Shown here: one piece after another, positions 22,778 to 32,517 of the stretch
How positions within the stretch are numbered: position 1 is the first letter of the stretch
Layout: each line of letters opens with the position of its first letter
From: Romanomermis culicivorax
Taxonomy: Eukaryota; Nematoda; Enoplea; Mermithida; Mermithidae
NCBI GenBank assembly: GCA_963922205.1
Contig: CAWUHX010000125.1
Span: forward strand, 558,001 to 622,000
Length of the DNA: 64,000 nucleotides
Direction: 5' to 3'
The notes under the pieces: generated by a model
Database searches by the model: none
Told to the model about the DNA's origin: nothing
The model's input: the letters and a program-made list of their open reading frames with translations, nothing else
Made by a program: the position numbers and the translations under genes

Positions 22778-23909
22778 GCAGCCGATTCCACAATGCGTAC
22801 TTTGTCAAAGAATACTTTGCATCGTCAAAGTATACTTTGAGAGCCCAAAGTATACTTCGAAAAGTAGGCTTCGAAAATTGATTTCAAATTTGCAATTTTC
22901 AAAGTATGCTTTACATAGCTCAAGGTATACTTTAATGTTGACAAAGTGTACTTTGGTCTGAAAATAACGCCAATTATCGACTTTCACACCCTGTTTAAAG
23001 ATACATATTACGCATGAATCATATTATCTACATTATTTTGCACATTTTTAATGTGTATAGGACAACCAATGCATTATTAGAAGGGTTGATTTGGCAAGAA
23101 TGATTTTTTTTTTGGTTTGAGAGAAAGAGTTACTCTATGGTCGACAAACTTGTTTTAACAATAGCATGTTTATTCGAGTTCTACTTGAAAATTGATAGAG
23201 TGAAAGCTTTTTCAGTTCACGTAAACATATTCTAGATTTTTTGGCACAATTAATCTCACATGAGTTCCATCAATTAAACCAACCACATTCGGAAAATTGG
23301 CTATATCGTAAAATCAACGTTTGGTAAAGCCAATTTCTTGATTCAACAGAAATTTAACAAAATCAGGAAAATGTAGAACTAGGAACATTCAATACCCTCC
23401 ACATTGAACGGTTGAAAGTACTTGTGGAAAAATTCAATGTATCACTGACAACCATTTGAAAGGAATTACTAGCCAGGTAACATAAAGTACAACAAACTTG
23501 CTGTAGTGGATTAAGCATGGCACTTCAATTTGTAGAGTGTTCAATTTTTTCTTTTACCAAATCAGTGATGAAATAAATCACCATTGATATAAATTGATGT
23601 ATGTTGTGAATGTCATCTTCATTGAATCCATCAAAAGGATTTAAGTGATGATGGAATTTTTTCCTAGAAATCAACACATAATTGTCCTCGCTATTTACTA
23701 TTTCATCAATCACCCGACGAGCCGTGTTTACCACAATAAAATTACCTAAAGTATGGTCCAAGGGGCGGTCTAGAGTGCCCCATGCCAAAGTATACTTAGG
23801 CAATTTTTTTCCAAAGTAAGCATTGTGAAATCGGACTTTGCCAAAGTAAGCGAGCTTCGGCGTTCCAAAGTATACTTTGGGCCAAAGTACGGATTGTGGA
23901 ATCGCCTGC
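22778..23909 (-). mobile_element. PIF/Harbinger transposon with CAAAGTATACTTTG arrays
   Basis: Inverted ends GCAGCCGATTCCACAATGCG (left) and the complement of CGGATTGTGGAATCGCCTGC (right) differ at about two positions. Behind each end lies an array of the near-palindrome CAAAGTATACTTTG and variants (22798-22960 and 23785-23892). The interior encodes a broken Harbinger transposase on the minus strand. No clear 3-bp TWA duplication is seen at these borders, so the outermost base pairs are uncertain. Confidence 0.8.
23140..23803 (-). pseudogene. Harbinger (HARBI1-like) transposase remnant
   Basis: Reading down from 23803, one frame gives the helical N-terminal part (23803-23525). Next comes LQQVCCTLCYLASNSFQ and VSDTLNFSTSTFNR, typical of the helix-turn-helix region of Harbinger transposases. 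After a frame change, the catalytic segment FPNVVGLIDGTHVRL appears near 23260, containing the first Asp of the DDE triad. It is followed by VYVN-stop-KSFHSINFQ, where the family has NRKGFHSINVQ; the stop is TGA where CGA would encode Arg. A further stop (TAA at 23169-23171) follows and the C-terminal half is absent. The gene is dead, but it identifies the superfamily that built the surrounding element. Confidence 0.85.
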
Positions 23910-24261
23910 AGGCTTGACCGTTAACAGGTCCATCTTTACTTATCATAATACCTCAATAGTTTTCATCATCTAAAACGTGTTTTAACTGGTAATCTTCAAT
24001 GTCTTGATGTTTGAATATTTGATGAAAATTCGTATTTTCCCCTCAACACGAGAAAGATGAACACGTCAACTTCTCCAAATTTTTGAAACGTTAGCTCCGG
24101 TTTTGACATCAAAAACCTCGTGGTAGTAATTTTCAGAAATTTTTAGTTTTTCTGACTCAAACAATTTTGAAGTTTTCTAAAATGATAAAGTTTTTTATAT
24201 TTTTTTAAATGATGAAAAGATTTTAAAATAAAAAAATTAATCTGTATACCGGGCTCTCTAA

Positions 24262-25204
24262 AGGCCCTGTCATACTTCACCACGCGGTACTGCGCGGCGC
24301 TGGTTGTTCAATCCATACTAAAAAGCGGCGCCGCGCGGTACTGTGCGGTACCACCTTTGAAGTATGAATAGGTTTTTGTAATTTTTGCGGCGCCGCGCAG
24401 GTTACAACTGAACTGAAATTTTCGAACAAGTTATGTGTTCTAGAGTTGCAGCATACTATTGTTGTAACATATTTTTGCATACTGTGACATCTATACATGT
24501 AGTTGAATCCACTTGAATGGTGAATTCTGATACTTGTCAAATTATTCCCCCAACGTCTCTTTTCAGCAAATATCCCGATTGTCCGAAAATCTATATTCCC
24601 CGTAGGCCTCGATTCCCCGAATAATGAACATATTTCCCCGAAAAATGCATTAGTCCCTATTCCCTGAACGTTCCGGTTTCCCGAATACTACGGAAAGGTT
24701 GGATCCACTTTGAATCGGGGTCCTAAACAGCAGGTCTGACCGGACCCAGATCAGATCTGGATCCTGTATATAGCACATATGTGAATGAATAATCGTGTAT
24801 ATATATTCAATTTTTCAAAATCAATTTATATAAATTGATATTTCTCAGCAGTTCAAGAGCTATTAATCGTTGGAATGAGAAGCAAATTGAAGCAAGAGCC
24901 CAAAATCTTTAGAGTTGGTCTTTTTGCAAGCTTCTTTCTGCACCGTGCAGGAATGATTGGTTTTTATTTTTCTTTTGCGCTTTCATTTTTCGATTTTTTT
25001 CGTACTTTTCATCTTTTCCGCATTTTTCGTATTTCGTATTTGTCGAGACGAACAATACACATTTTTTGAGAAGAGCAAAATCCAAAAGTAAAAAAGCGGC
25101 GCCGTAGGGCGCCGCGCGGCACCACGCGGCGCCGCTTGTTAGTATGAATAGGACAATCGGCGCCGCGCGGCGCCGCGCGGTACCTCGCGGCGAAGACAGG
25201 GCCT
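24262..25204. mobile_element. PIF/Harbinger-type MITE, GC-rich palindromic arms (943 bp)
   Basis: Ends AGGCCCTGTCATACTTC and the complement of GAAGACAGGGCCT, flanked by TAA on both sides (24259-24261 and 25205-25207). A 3-bp TWA duplication is the PIF/Harbinger rule. The subterminal arms (24280-24410 and 25090-25195) are packed with GGCGCC, CGCGG and GGTACCGCGCGG units, an extreme GC and CpG island in AT-rich surroundings. The interior has no gene. Confidence 0.85.
24560..24700 (+). repeat. Short-motif array TTCCCCGAATA
   Basis: Seven or so degenerate units of TTCCCCGAATA / TTCCCGAATAC occur within 140 bp, inside the 943-bp MITE. The motif resembles, but is not identical to, the GGTATCCCGAAT unit at 17.7-18.2 kb. 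Confidence 0.5.
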
Positions 25205-25707
25205 TAACTGTGATCAAAGGGACTTCAACGGTAGATGTTTCATGTAATTCAATGACAGTGTGCTCTTGGATCGTTTGGTTTTTATTTTTCTTCAATTGAG
25301 ATGAAATTAACGGTTCTAAAGATGTCAGAATGTTTTAATAAGCTTAAAGCACTTAAATAAAGCATCTAAGCGCATTTTTATACGAAAATCGTTATTTTTC
25401 GTTACTTGAAAAAAATGGGAAAATTTTTTTGACCCGTTTGCACCATTCGGGGCAAATAGGTGGCCAAAGTCAGAGAAACAATATTTTGCTTGTCCATTTT
25501 TGGATGGATGGAATCGATACCTAAATGCATCTGACTAGGTTATTGGAAAAAATAGCAGTGTGTCCGTTCGTCGCGGACGGATAAGTCGCAGTATCTACCA
25601 TTTCTAAAGTAGATAGACTATAAAGCCCAATTCAGAAATGAGTCGTCGATTGTCGTCGGTGACAAAAATCCTAGTATTTTTCACTTCTGAATAGGGCTTA
25701 AACGTAC

Positions 25708-25846
25708 TTGTGTGGCACGATATTTCAAACGAATCGTGTTTGTCGTCAATGTGGTAATCAACGGTGCTGAATTGCGTCATAGGTAGGCTATACAAGTAGC
25801 TGGCACCGAGCCTCGTACTATTGGTCGGTGAAATGACGTAGTTGCA
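25708..25846 (-). CDS. Exon 3 of PAN-like membrane protein gene
   Basis: A 139-bp exon between a CTTTGTAG acceptor and a GTACGT donor, phase 0 to phase 1. It completes the second cysteine-rich repeat, giving CNYVISPTNSTRLG then SYLYSLP and ending ISCHT. It parallels CDYLTFSKADKVASLYS in the first repeat (exon 1). The frame upstream contains a TAG that overlaps the acceptor, which fixes the exon start. Intron 2 is only 57 bp (25847-25903). Confidence 0.75.
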
Positions 25847-25903
25847 CTACAAAGCGTTATGTGAACTGCAATATGAGAAATAAAATTTAATCTACAAACT
25901 TAC

Positions 25904-26046
25904 TGTTGGATGGGTCTCGCATAATCTTTGGCAAGCTCCGAAATCTTTGCATCGGAATTCTCCGATAAAATGTTCGGTTTTTTCACCAGGTTTAAACGCC
26001 TTCAAAGTTTGGCGACGGCGCCAATTCCAGTCGCATAGAGGCAGTT
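25904..26046 (-). CDS. Exon 2 of PAN-like membrane protein gene
   Basis: A 143-bp exon between TTCCAG and GTAAGT, phase 1 to phase 0. It encodes residues 196-243, starting the second repeat with LCDWNWRRRQTLK, then EFRCKDFGACQRLCE and THPT. The order C-x-W, then C-x5-C-x3-C, then C-[DN]-Y in exon 3, matches the first repeat in exon 1 and resembles PAN/apple domains (paired Cys on the central helix followed by a C-x-[YF] strand). Phase and frame agree with both neighbours. Confidence 0.8.
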
Positions 26047-26104
26047 CTGGAAGGCGAAGAACAAAAATAATATTTTTTCTTATTCTTGTAACGTGAAGAG
26101 TCCA

Positions 26105-27065
26105 CGGGCCGGTTTCATCAGAGAGACTTAAGGCCCTGCTATACTTCGCCGGCCGGTGCCGGTCGGCGCCGGTTGCAAGTTTTCGCTGCTATACTTCATC
26201 CGGTGACGTAAGTGAGATACCTACTGCGAACCTGCGGCAAAAGGATAAAACACCTAGATGCATTTTTTGCATCATAATTCATATGTTATGACAAATGCGC
26301 CGGCTAGCGCCGGCCAGAATCGAAATTGACAACCGGCGCCGGCCGTCATCAAATAGACGAAGTATAGCAGCTTGAAACCGGCGCCGGCTATGAGCTGCTA
26401 TACTTCTAACAGTGACGGCCGGCGAAGTATAGCAGGGCCTTTATGCTCCAGCTGAGCTGCAGCCTTAGCTGTGCCATCTACATGTTATACCACTGCCGTT
26501 AAGATACAGCTGAGCTGTAGCTCCTTCCCATGAAAACGATTGTAACCTTTACCGCTAAAATAGGGCGTGGTCAACATCTATCCCAGAACCTTTACAGGTA
26601 GATTGCCCATGCATATGCATCCGTGCAGGCATAAAACGCATCGTGCACAAATTGCATCATATGTTGCACAATGTACACTTTTGGTCCACTAGTCTTTGTA
26701 CGAAGTGGGTCGATTGCATCGAAGGCCCCACGCTGTGCAAGGTCCATTAACAACGGCCCTTGAAAATGTTTTTTGGTTTATTTTTGGATTATCGTCTGAA
26801 AATCGAGATCGTCAAAGCGAAAATATACAAAAGAAGACGAAAAAAACCGAACACTTATGAAAATGTACGTCTGGAAAATCTTCCAAAATATGAAACAAAA
26901 TGCGAGAGTAATTTTACACAGTAAGCTTATAACATGTTTCAGATAACTTTACAAAAATTATCTACAGTATCTTACATTTTGTGACAGCAATTGTATAACA
27001 CATAGATGCAACAGTTTAAGCTGCAGCTCAGCTGGAGCATAGGTTTCTTTGATGAAACTGGCCTG
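26105..27065. mobile_element. MITE with CCGGTTTCATCA ends, carrying a second MITE
   Basis: The left end CGGGCCGGTTTCATCAGAGA matches the complement of the right end GATGAAACTGGCCTG. Just inside, both arms share ATGCTCCAGCTGAGCTGCAGC. The left arm is split at 26131-26440 by another MITE plus its duplication. Without that insert the element is about 648 bp. It lies wholly inside intron 1 of the PAN-like gene. No convincing target duplication of the outer element was found. Confidence 0.8.
26131..26440. mobile_element. PIF/Harbinger-type MITE (310 bp), GCCGGC arms, nested
   Basis: Ends AGGCCCTGCTATACTTCGCC and the complement of GGCGAAGTATAGCAGGGCCT, flanked by TTA at 26128-26130 and 26441-26443 (TWA duplication). 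The arms hold many GCCGGC/CGGCGCCGG units. Removing the element and one TTA restores an arm GAGACTTATGCTCC, comparable to GAAACCTATGCTCC in the opposite arm of the host MITE, which supports the exact borders. Confidence 0.92.
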
Positions 27066-27271
27066 TGTTGAAAAGCTTGATACTTTCATGGGAAATATAC
27101 AAGGTTGTGTAAAATCTGCTCGCAGCTAAAATTCTAGTTTTTCGGATTCGATTGCCACTGTTTGCTTTATTTGCCAGAACTCTATAGTTGTTTCAATTAT
27201 GCAGACAGAACGTGAATAGCCACATGTTGAAAATTTTTTTTAGTTTTTCAGTAATTTGACAGATTCCTAAC

Positions 27272-27857
27272 CTTCACATTGCCACAATGCAGAAACCACG
27301 TCCCTTTCATCGGTCATATTCCAATGCATGGTCGGATCTATCGAGTATAACGAAGCGACCTTATCGGCCTTGCTAAACGTCAAATAATCGCAAATATTTG
27401 GGTCGTTGAGCTTGTGCGTTTTCAAACAGATCAATCGACATTCGTTCATAGTCGAACAATTGGCCAAATCCAAAAACTGAAAATCGTACGTGAACTTTTC
27501 CTGGTCAATGCCAGCGATTGTTTTATCCGCGGTTTCCGACCAATGGCAACGGGCGGCACCGTCGTGATACAAGGGCGGCTCTTGGACGAAATTGTAATTG
27601 CCAGGCTGAGGCGGCGATAACGGCCTCATAATTCGTTTGATTTGATTGGTCGGTTGAGTCGTATCGCGGATCTTCCGACCAATCGAATCGCTTACTTCAT
27701 CGATACAAATGTATATTTCGCGTGGCCAATCAAAATTAATTAGACACCATAGCAACGATAATGGGCCAAATAAAAGCGTTAAAATGATCGACACATTTAT
27801 TATTGTAGCGATTTTGATCATTTTTTTCGATCGATCACTGAAAATGTCGTTTGCCAT
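27272..27857 (-). CDS. Exon 1 of a two-membrane, PAN-like cysteine-rich protein
   Basis: Start ATG at 27857; the exon ends GAAG before GTTAGG. In the four-exon model (27272-27857, 25904-26046, 25708-25846, 14087-14757) the lengths sum to 1539 bp, exactly 513 codons with the stop. Residues 1-15 are short and basic, and residues 16-40 form an uncleaved signal anchor (N-terminus inside). After a Pro-rich linker comes the first cysteine-rich repeat: CHWSETADKTIAG, then LANCSTMNECRLIC, NICDYLTFSKADK and SLYS, ending LWQCE. The repeat spacing is PAN/apple-like. Exon 4 adds a furin-type RSKR site, a third C-x-W ... C-x3-C unit and a C-terminal membrane segment. The protein would be a surface protein anchored at both ends and possibly cut between. 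I recognise no named orthologue, so the function is unknown. Confidence 0.75.
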
Positions 27858-30336
27858 GATTTAATTTCCAATTATGAACTCTATGAATCAATCGGTAATT
27901 AAGAGTATATGTTGTTTCTTTTATGTACTTTCTGATGCAATGTAGTTCATTAGGTATTCGGGTCAGGTTCTACAATGCGTTTAATGAAAACTGTTTTTCC
28001 CGAAGACCGATGTTTAACAGTGTTTCAACGAAATCTGGAAAATATTATGGTCTGTTTTTTCTGCTACTCTGAAAGATGAAACCGAAAAGCAGTACGTATA
28101 ATTTCATAATTTTTTCTGAAAAACTGCAGATCATATCTATAAATTTGTGAAATAACATAGCTAACCCTCAAGTTTTGTGTAAAAAATTCTTAAAATGTTC
28201 ATGCACACGATCTGTAACACCGTACTTACTTTTGTAGTTCCTTGATTTACAAGCATTCTATAAAAACGGGCTGTAGTTGACAAGTAAACATCTATGACAA
28301 TAGACAGAAAGATGTTCTAATAGAAACCAGGAATGACAGATCATTAAGAAATATATCATCTCTGTAAAAGCTGTATCAGATCTGGAGTAGGATTCGGATG
28401 TTACTATGTGTGGCAGAGAACCCGGGTCGTTTCTCTAAAAACGGAAATGATATAAAACAAAACGGGGGTCTATGGGATAAAAATTTCGAAGATCACATTT
28501 CGGTCAAGAAATAATAAAAAACGCTGAACCAACCCCTGACCACTGTAACCTATAAATAAAAACGTGTTTTCCAATTAAGATTCGCAAGATGAGAATCGCA
28601 TCGAGATTGACGATTAAGTTCAAAATTTCCTAATGTAGAATCCGATTTCTTAGTCTATAACTTAGGGATGTGAATTGAATCCAAACTTATGGACTGTTTC
28701 TCTTGAAATGCTTCTAAATAATAAAAGGGAAAAGCAACAAGTAGTATTTCAAATTTTCACGATTTTCTGATAAACAACATATCATATAGGACTGAAAATT
28801 TGTGAGCATACTGATCTAACCCTTAACAAAAAATTTTACAGTAAAAGCTCTACGCAAACGATTTTCACGACAATACTGATTTATGTCACTTTTCTATTCG
28901 GAAGCATTTTATAAAAAACAGACTATAGTCCACATTTCCTAAAACGAATTCTCACTGAGTGATGACCCAGCCAGATTTTTTCTCTGATAAAACACATTTG
29001 TTTCGTTTCCCGTTAAAACGCATTTATTCCGTTTTAAGGTTACATTTCATTCTGATCCGAAGTAGAATTCAATACGTTCCATTAATGTTTGATAAAATCC
29101 TAATAAAATTATTCGGCAGTGCATTTGGATACACATGCAATTCAGGTTCGAATGATGTCCGAGATTGCGCGAATCAGCTGCCAGTCAGGCTTTCGACATC
29201 ATGAGCTAAATATGACTACGCTCCTAACCAAGCGCCATGTAAGTATTTGGACCTAATATTTCTTCATTGGGGAGTCAATTTTGGCACCAAACCGTTGACG
29301 CTGGTTCTCTCGACATTATTGTAACTTATTTCCTAAAAATTTCAATCGTCGTATTTTTGTGAATTCTAAATTGATCGTTGCTTCAATAGCACTTTCATTC
29401 AGATTTAATGAACCGCGAGTTGAGGAAAGAAATTGACAGCCAATTTAAACATTAACCCGAATCATTTTAAATTTTGTGTTAATGCAATGGAAGAAAAAAA
29501 AGTTAATCTGAATGATTACGCCGAAATTGCATCCAGGCGTCATTATGCGGTAACCTAGGAACGATATGTGATGATCTTGTCAACAAGTTTCCCAGCTAGA
29601 AAATAAATGTGGTAATTCATGTCTCAGGTGTCCGCATGCTTTTTTCTCACTACCCGTTACCGCTGTGGATAAATCGAACCTGCATAAAGATTCATGCTGA
29701 CACTCAGTTGACTACCATCACAACCCTTTTCTGCGACCATCAAAATCAGATTTTTAATTAACTGTAAAATAGTTCCTATCTATGACCACAAAATTAAAAA
29801 AGTTTCCAACTTCTGACAAATCATTCTATACAACCGAATTCTCAAGAAATTAGCCTCGAAAACATTGTTTTAAAGCCGTCATTGCTTTCCAACCAACCAA
29901 ATAGTTCATCATTATGAAACCTGGCATGCTTTTTGCAGACCACTTTGCGCCAATTACAGAGTAATTCAAAAAATCTTGCGTTTCTTATATTACAGGCTCT
30001 AACAGAATATTCCTTTAACAGTGTTTTTTTAAAGTTTTCCTGACAGACGATCTACGATGTTTTCTGGTGTTTTCAAAGATGATGATTTGGAAGAAAAATA
30101 ACGACAATTGAATATATCGAAAAGCAAACTTGCAACTTCAATCGATTTGTCATTTATTCTACCGAACCGACAGAAAAATTTAATTATTCCAAATTTTTTA
30201 TTCAATGCTGCTGTGTTAAGCAGTCAGACGACCTATGTGAGGTTTGCATCCCAAATAAATCTGCCCGGAGAAGATTCACTGTATGGCCACCATGAAAACT
30301 ACCTTAATCCACTGCGATGTTTTTTCGCTCTTCCCT
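27858..30336. other. Intergenic region upstream of PAN-like gene
   Basis: It contains two diverged copies of a 220-bp interspersed repeat (28060-28280 and 28680-28930). The rest is AT-rich and featureless. The promoter of the PAN-like gene should lie just above 27857, but no clear TATA or initiator motif can be singled out. Confidence 0.4.
28680..28930 (+). repeat. 220-bp interspersed repeat (GAAATGCTTCTAAATAAT family)
   Basis: Collinear with 18390-18610 and 61870-62110: GAAATGCTTCTAAATAAT, GATTTTCTGATAAA, AAATTTGTGAGCATACT, TAACCCTTAACAA, GTCACTTTTCTATT and TATAAAAAACA.ACTATAG in the same order. Weaker copies lie at 28060-28280 and 33770-33985. Non-coding, origin unknown. Confidence 0.75.
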
Positions 30337-30621
30337 CTAGACCGTACATTCGATCAAATCAAAACATTCTACGTTGTCGTATCGGAAAACGCCATCCCCG
30401 TTGTCGTTGCTCATGTTAACAGCCTCGATTGCTGAACGGCGTCCGTTTTCTGCTCCGTTCATGTTTGACGCCATTGCGTGGTTTTTCTTTCTAGCGTAAT
30501 TCCACAGACAGGCTAGTTCTCGGTTGCAGCACAAACACAAGCAAAAAACCGTTATGCCGAAACTGACTGCTGTGAACATAATCGGCGTACTCAAATCCAA
30601 CATAATAGGTTCCGATTTTAT
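30337..30621 (-). CDS. Last exon of a type I membrane protein gene
   Basis: After a TTTTTAACAG acceptor the frame is open to a TAG at 30337. It encodes IKSEPIMLDLSTP, a membrane segment (IMFTAVSFGITVFCLCLCC), a basic stop-transfer and aromatic stretch (NRELACLWNYARKKNH), and a cytoplasmic tail of about 50 residues ending ECFDLIECTV. The exon starts in phase 0. Upstream exons must lie above 30.6 kb on the minus strand. The 63-bp open exon at 46863-46925 has compatible phase, which would put gypsy element 2 in the intron. The C-terminal residues TV could be a PDZ-binding end, but that is speculative. An ATG-initiated protein from 30603 is a less likely alternative. Confidence 0.6.
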   Translation of the reverse strand: MKSEPIMLDLSTPIMFTAVSFGITVFCLCLCCNRELACLWNYARKKNHAMASNMNGAENGRRSAIEAVNMSNDNGDGVFRYDNVECFDLIECTV

Positions 30622-32514
30622 CTGTTAAAAATATCAAACACAGCTAACTTTTATCTTCTCCTGGACCTAGGCTGAAAAGTGAACATTTCCATCAGACGAT
30701 TTATGCATATTGATAATGAAATTTTCCTTTTATAAAATAAGTTCCAGAGTTCTCGACTCACTCATTTAGTTATATTCTGAAGTGGGTATTCATCCATTCT
30801 ACTTTGAACAAGTAGTTGGAGAAATAACTAAAAACTTGATTTCCGTAGCCACTGCTTCACTTCTGCGTAAATGATTTACAAGCTAAAAAAGATTCCTGTT
30901 TTGCAGCTGGCAGGTGGTTGGTTGGTTGCGTATATGAAAGTAACACAAATCAATACCTAAAATAGAGACTTCAATTCATTACTGTTGAAAACATTGATCC
31001 CGCTCTCCGTACTATGATATACTTTATAACATACTTGTAGAAATAGCGCGGAATGAAGAACATGGGTGGAGGCAACGAGAAGTCCACAATCGAAACTATC
31101 ATGAGAGTGATACGGTGCTGTCAGAGCAGATCTGAGTCTAAGAGATATCAATTCAGTCGACATCCAAGAAACATCAAAGTATCATAGGGTGTATCGAAAA
31201 TTGGCCCGCCCATTTATTCCGACCTTTTAAAGTTATTTGAATGAATAACCAGGCACCTAATGTTGACCGTATTTCAGCTTGCAGTGAACTTGAGAAAAAT
31301 ATCTGCTTACTGTGCTGACTTATTATCTGCGTATTAACTACTTTAGAACGTTTCGAATCTCATTCGAAAAATAGACTACCTACTTAGACACGGGTTAGAA
31401 TCAGACATGCACGGCAAGAATTTTCCAGGGGGGAGAGTCCTTGGACCTTTTTCCCAGGGGGTAGGGGGGTGGGTGAGCAAATAAAACAAAAAAATTTCTA
31501 AAAGCCTGTTTTTCATACAAAATATGCACAAAAATCATGAAAAAAGCTGTCTCGAAAAAAGTTCAGGGGGGTGTTTTGATGGTTTTTTTGGCCAGGGGGA
31601 TGGCCAGGGTCTCAGGTATGGGGGTTTACCCCCCCTACGCCCCCTATGTGCATGTATGGTTAGAATTCGAACCGAGCTCTTCAGTGCCTGAAATTAGAAA
31701 AATTAAAGGATGATCTTTATTACAGTACAATGCAATTTCAAACTAGGCATCACGTAATTTTCACGAAAAAATTTGAGCAAAAATGTTAATGTATTTTTCA
31801 ATCAAATTTTGTCGAACAGAGTAGATTTGTAAAAATTTTCGGTTTCCTTGATGAAGTTGAAAAAAAATTCATGACATTTCGGTCCTAAAGACACAATTTA
31901 TGAGAAATTTACCTTCTGTGATGGTAACTTGTCGGAACAAAACTATACCTCAATAAAAGAATCGAACCATAGTTTTATACGCCGAAAACGAATCTGACAT
32001 TCATTTTGCATTTGACGTGCTACAGTAATTTGAAAATCAGAATTTTACGATTTTATGTCATTTGAGGTGAATTTATGGTGCCTTTTCTTTCATCAAATAT
32101 CTATTGTTGTGGGATAGATATAGATATAGATGATAGCTTCATGAATTTTTGTCTAGTAGTACTCAGATGAATCAGCAACAGTTTACACCAAAATTTATAG
32201 GCACTGTATTTAATGTTGGCTTTGGACATCACTAAAGTAGATTTTCTTAGAGGAAAATTGATAGCTCAGAAAAGGGCATGCCAACACGTCAGTCTTGCGA
32301 AGCAACGCGGAAGATTTCTACACTATATATTCCTACCAATATGGCACACTATATCAAAAATGACGAAAAAATCGATACTTTACGGTATTCAAAAATGAAA
32401 AAAGTTTAGTTATTACAGGGTTTCTCACGACGAAATCGTATTATTTTTGACATTCCAATCCAAATTGTATAATCAGAAACGACGTCAAAATACAATAGTA
32501 AGCTATAAGAAAGC
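30622..32514. other. Repeat-poor non-coding block
   Basis: AT-rich sequence with one G-rich palindromic-ended repeat (31405-31655). No coding exon was recognised. If the exon pair at 46.9 and 30.6 kb belongs to one gene, this is intronic. Confidence 0.35.
31405..31655. repeat. G-rich repeat with ACATGCAC/GTGCATGT ends
   Basis: The ends ACATGCAC and GTGCATGT are inverted. The + strand holds several G-runs (CCAGGGGGGAGAG, CAGGGGGTAGGGGGGTGGG, CAGGGGGG) and closes with CCCCCCTACGCCCCC. The clustered G-runs could form a G-quadruplex. No gene and no target duplication. Confidence 0.55.
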
Positions 32515-32517
32515 TAA

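Larger units (their letters stand above)
14758..25707 (-). other. Inferred intron 3 (10.95 kb) packed with repeats
   Basis: Donor GTACGT at 25707 (reading down) and acceptor ending at 14758. Inside are an inverted-satellite element, several GAAATGATCGATGCAGCGA-type MITEs, a CAAGATG element fragment, a small CACGGCAAGAC palindrome, a PIF/Harbinger relic and a GC-rich MITE, each listed separately. The stretches 14758-15470, 16960-17510, 19000-20150, 21100-21670, 21990-22770 and 23910-24260 show no convincing coding exon on either strand. Confidence 0.5.

Noticed and set aside
30108..30419. 103-residue plus-strand frame
   Set aside because: Overlaps the better-supported minus-strand membrane exon and shows no conserved feature.
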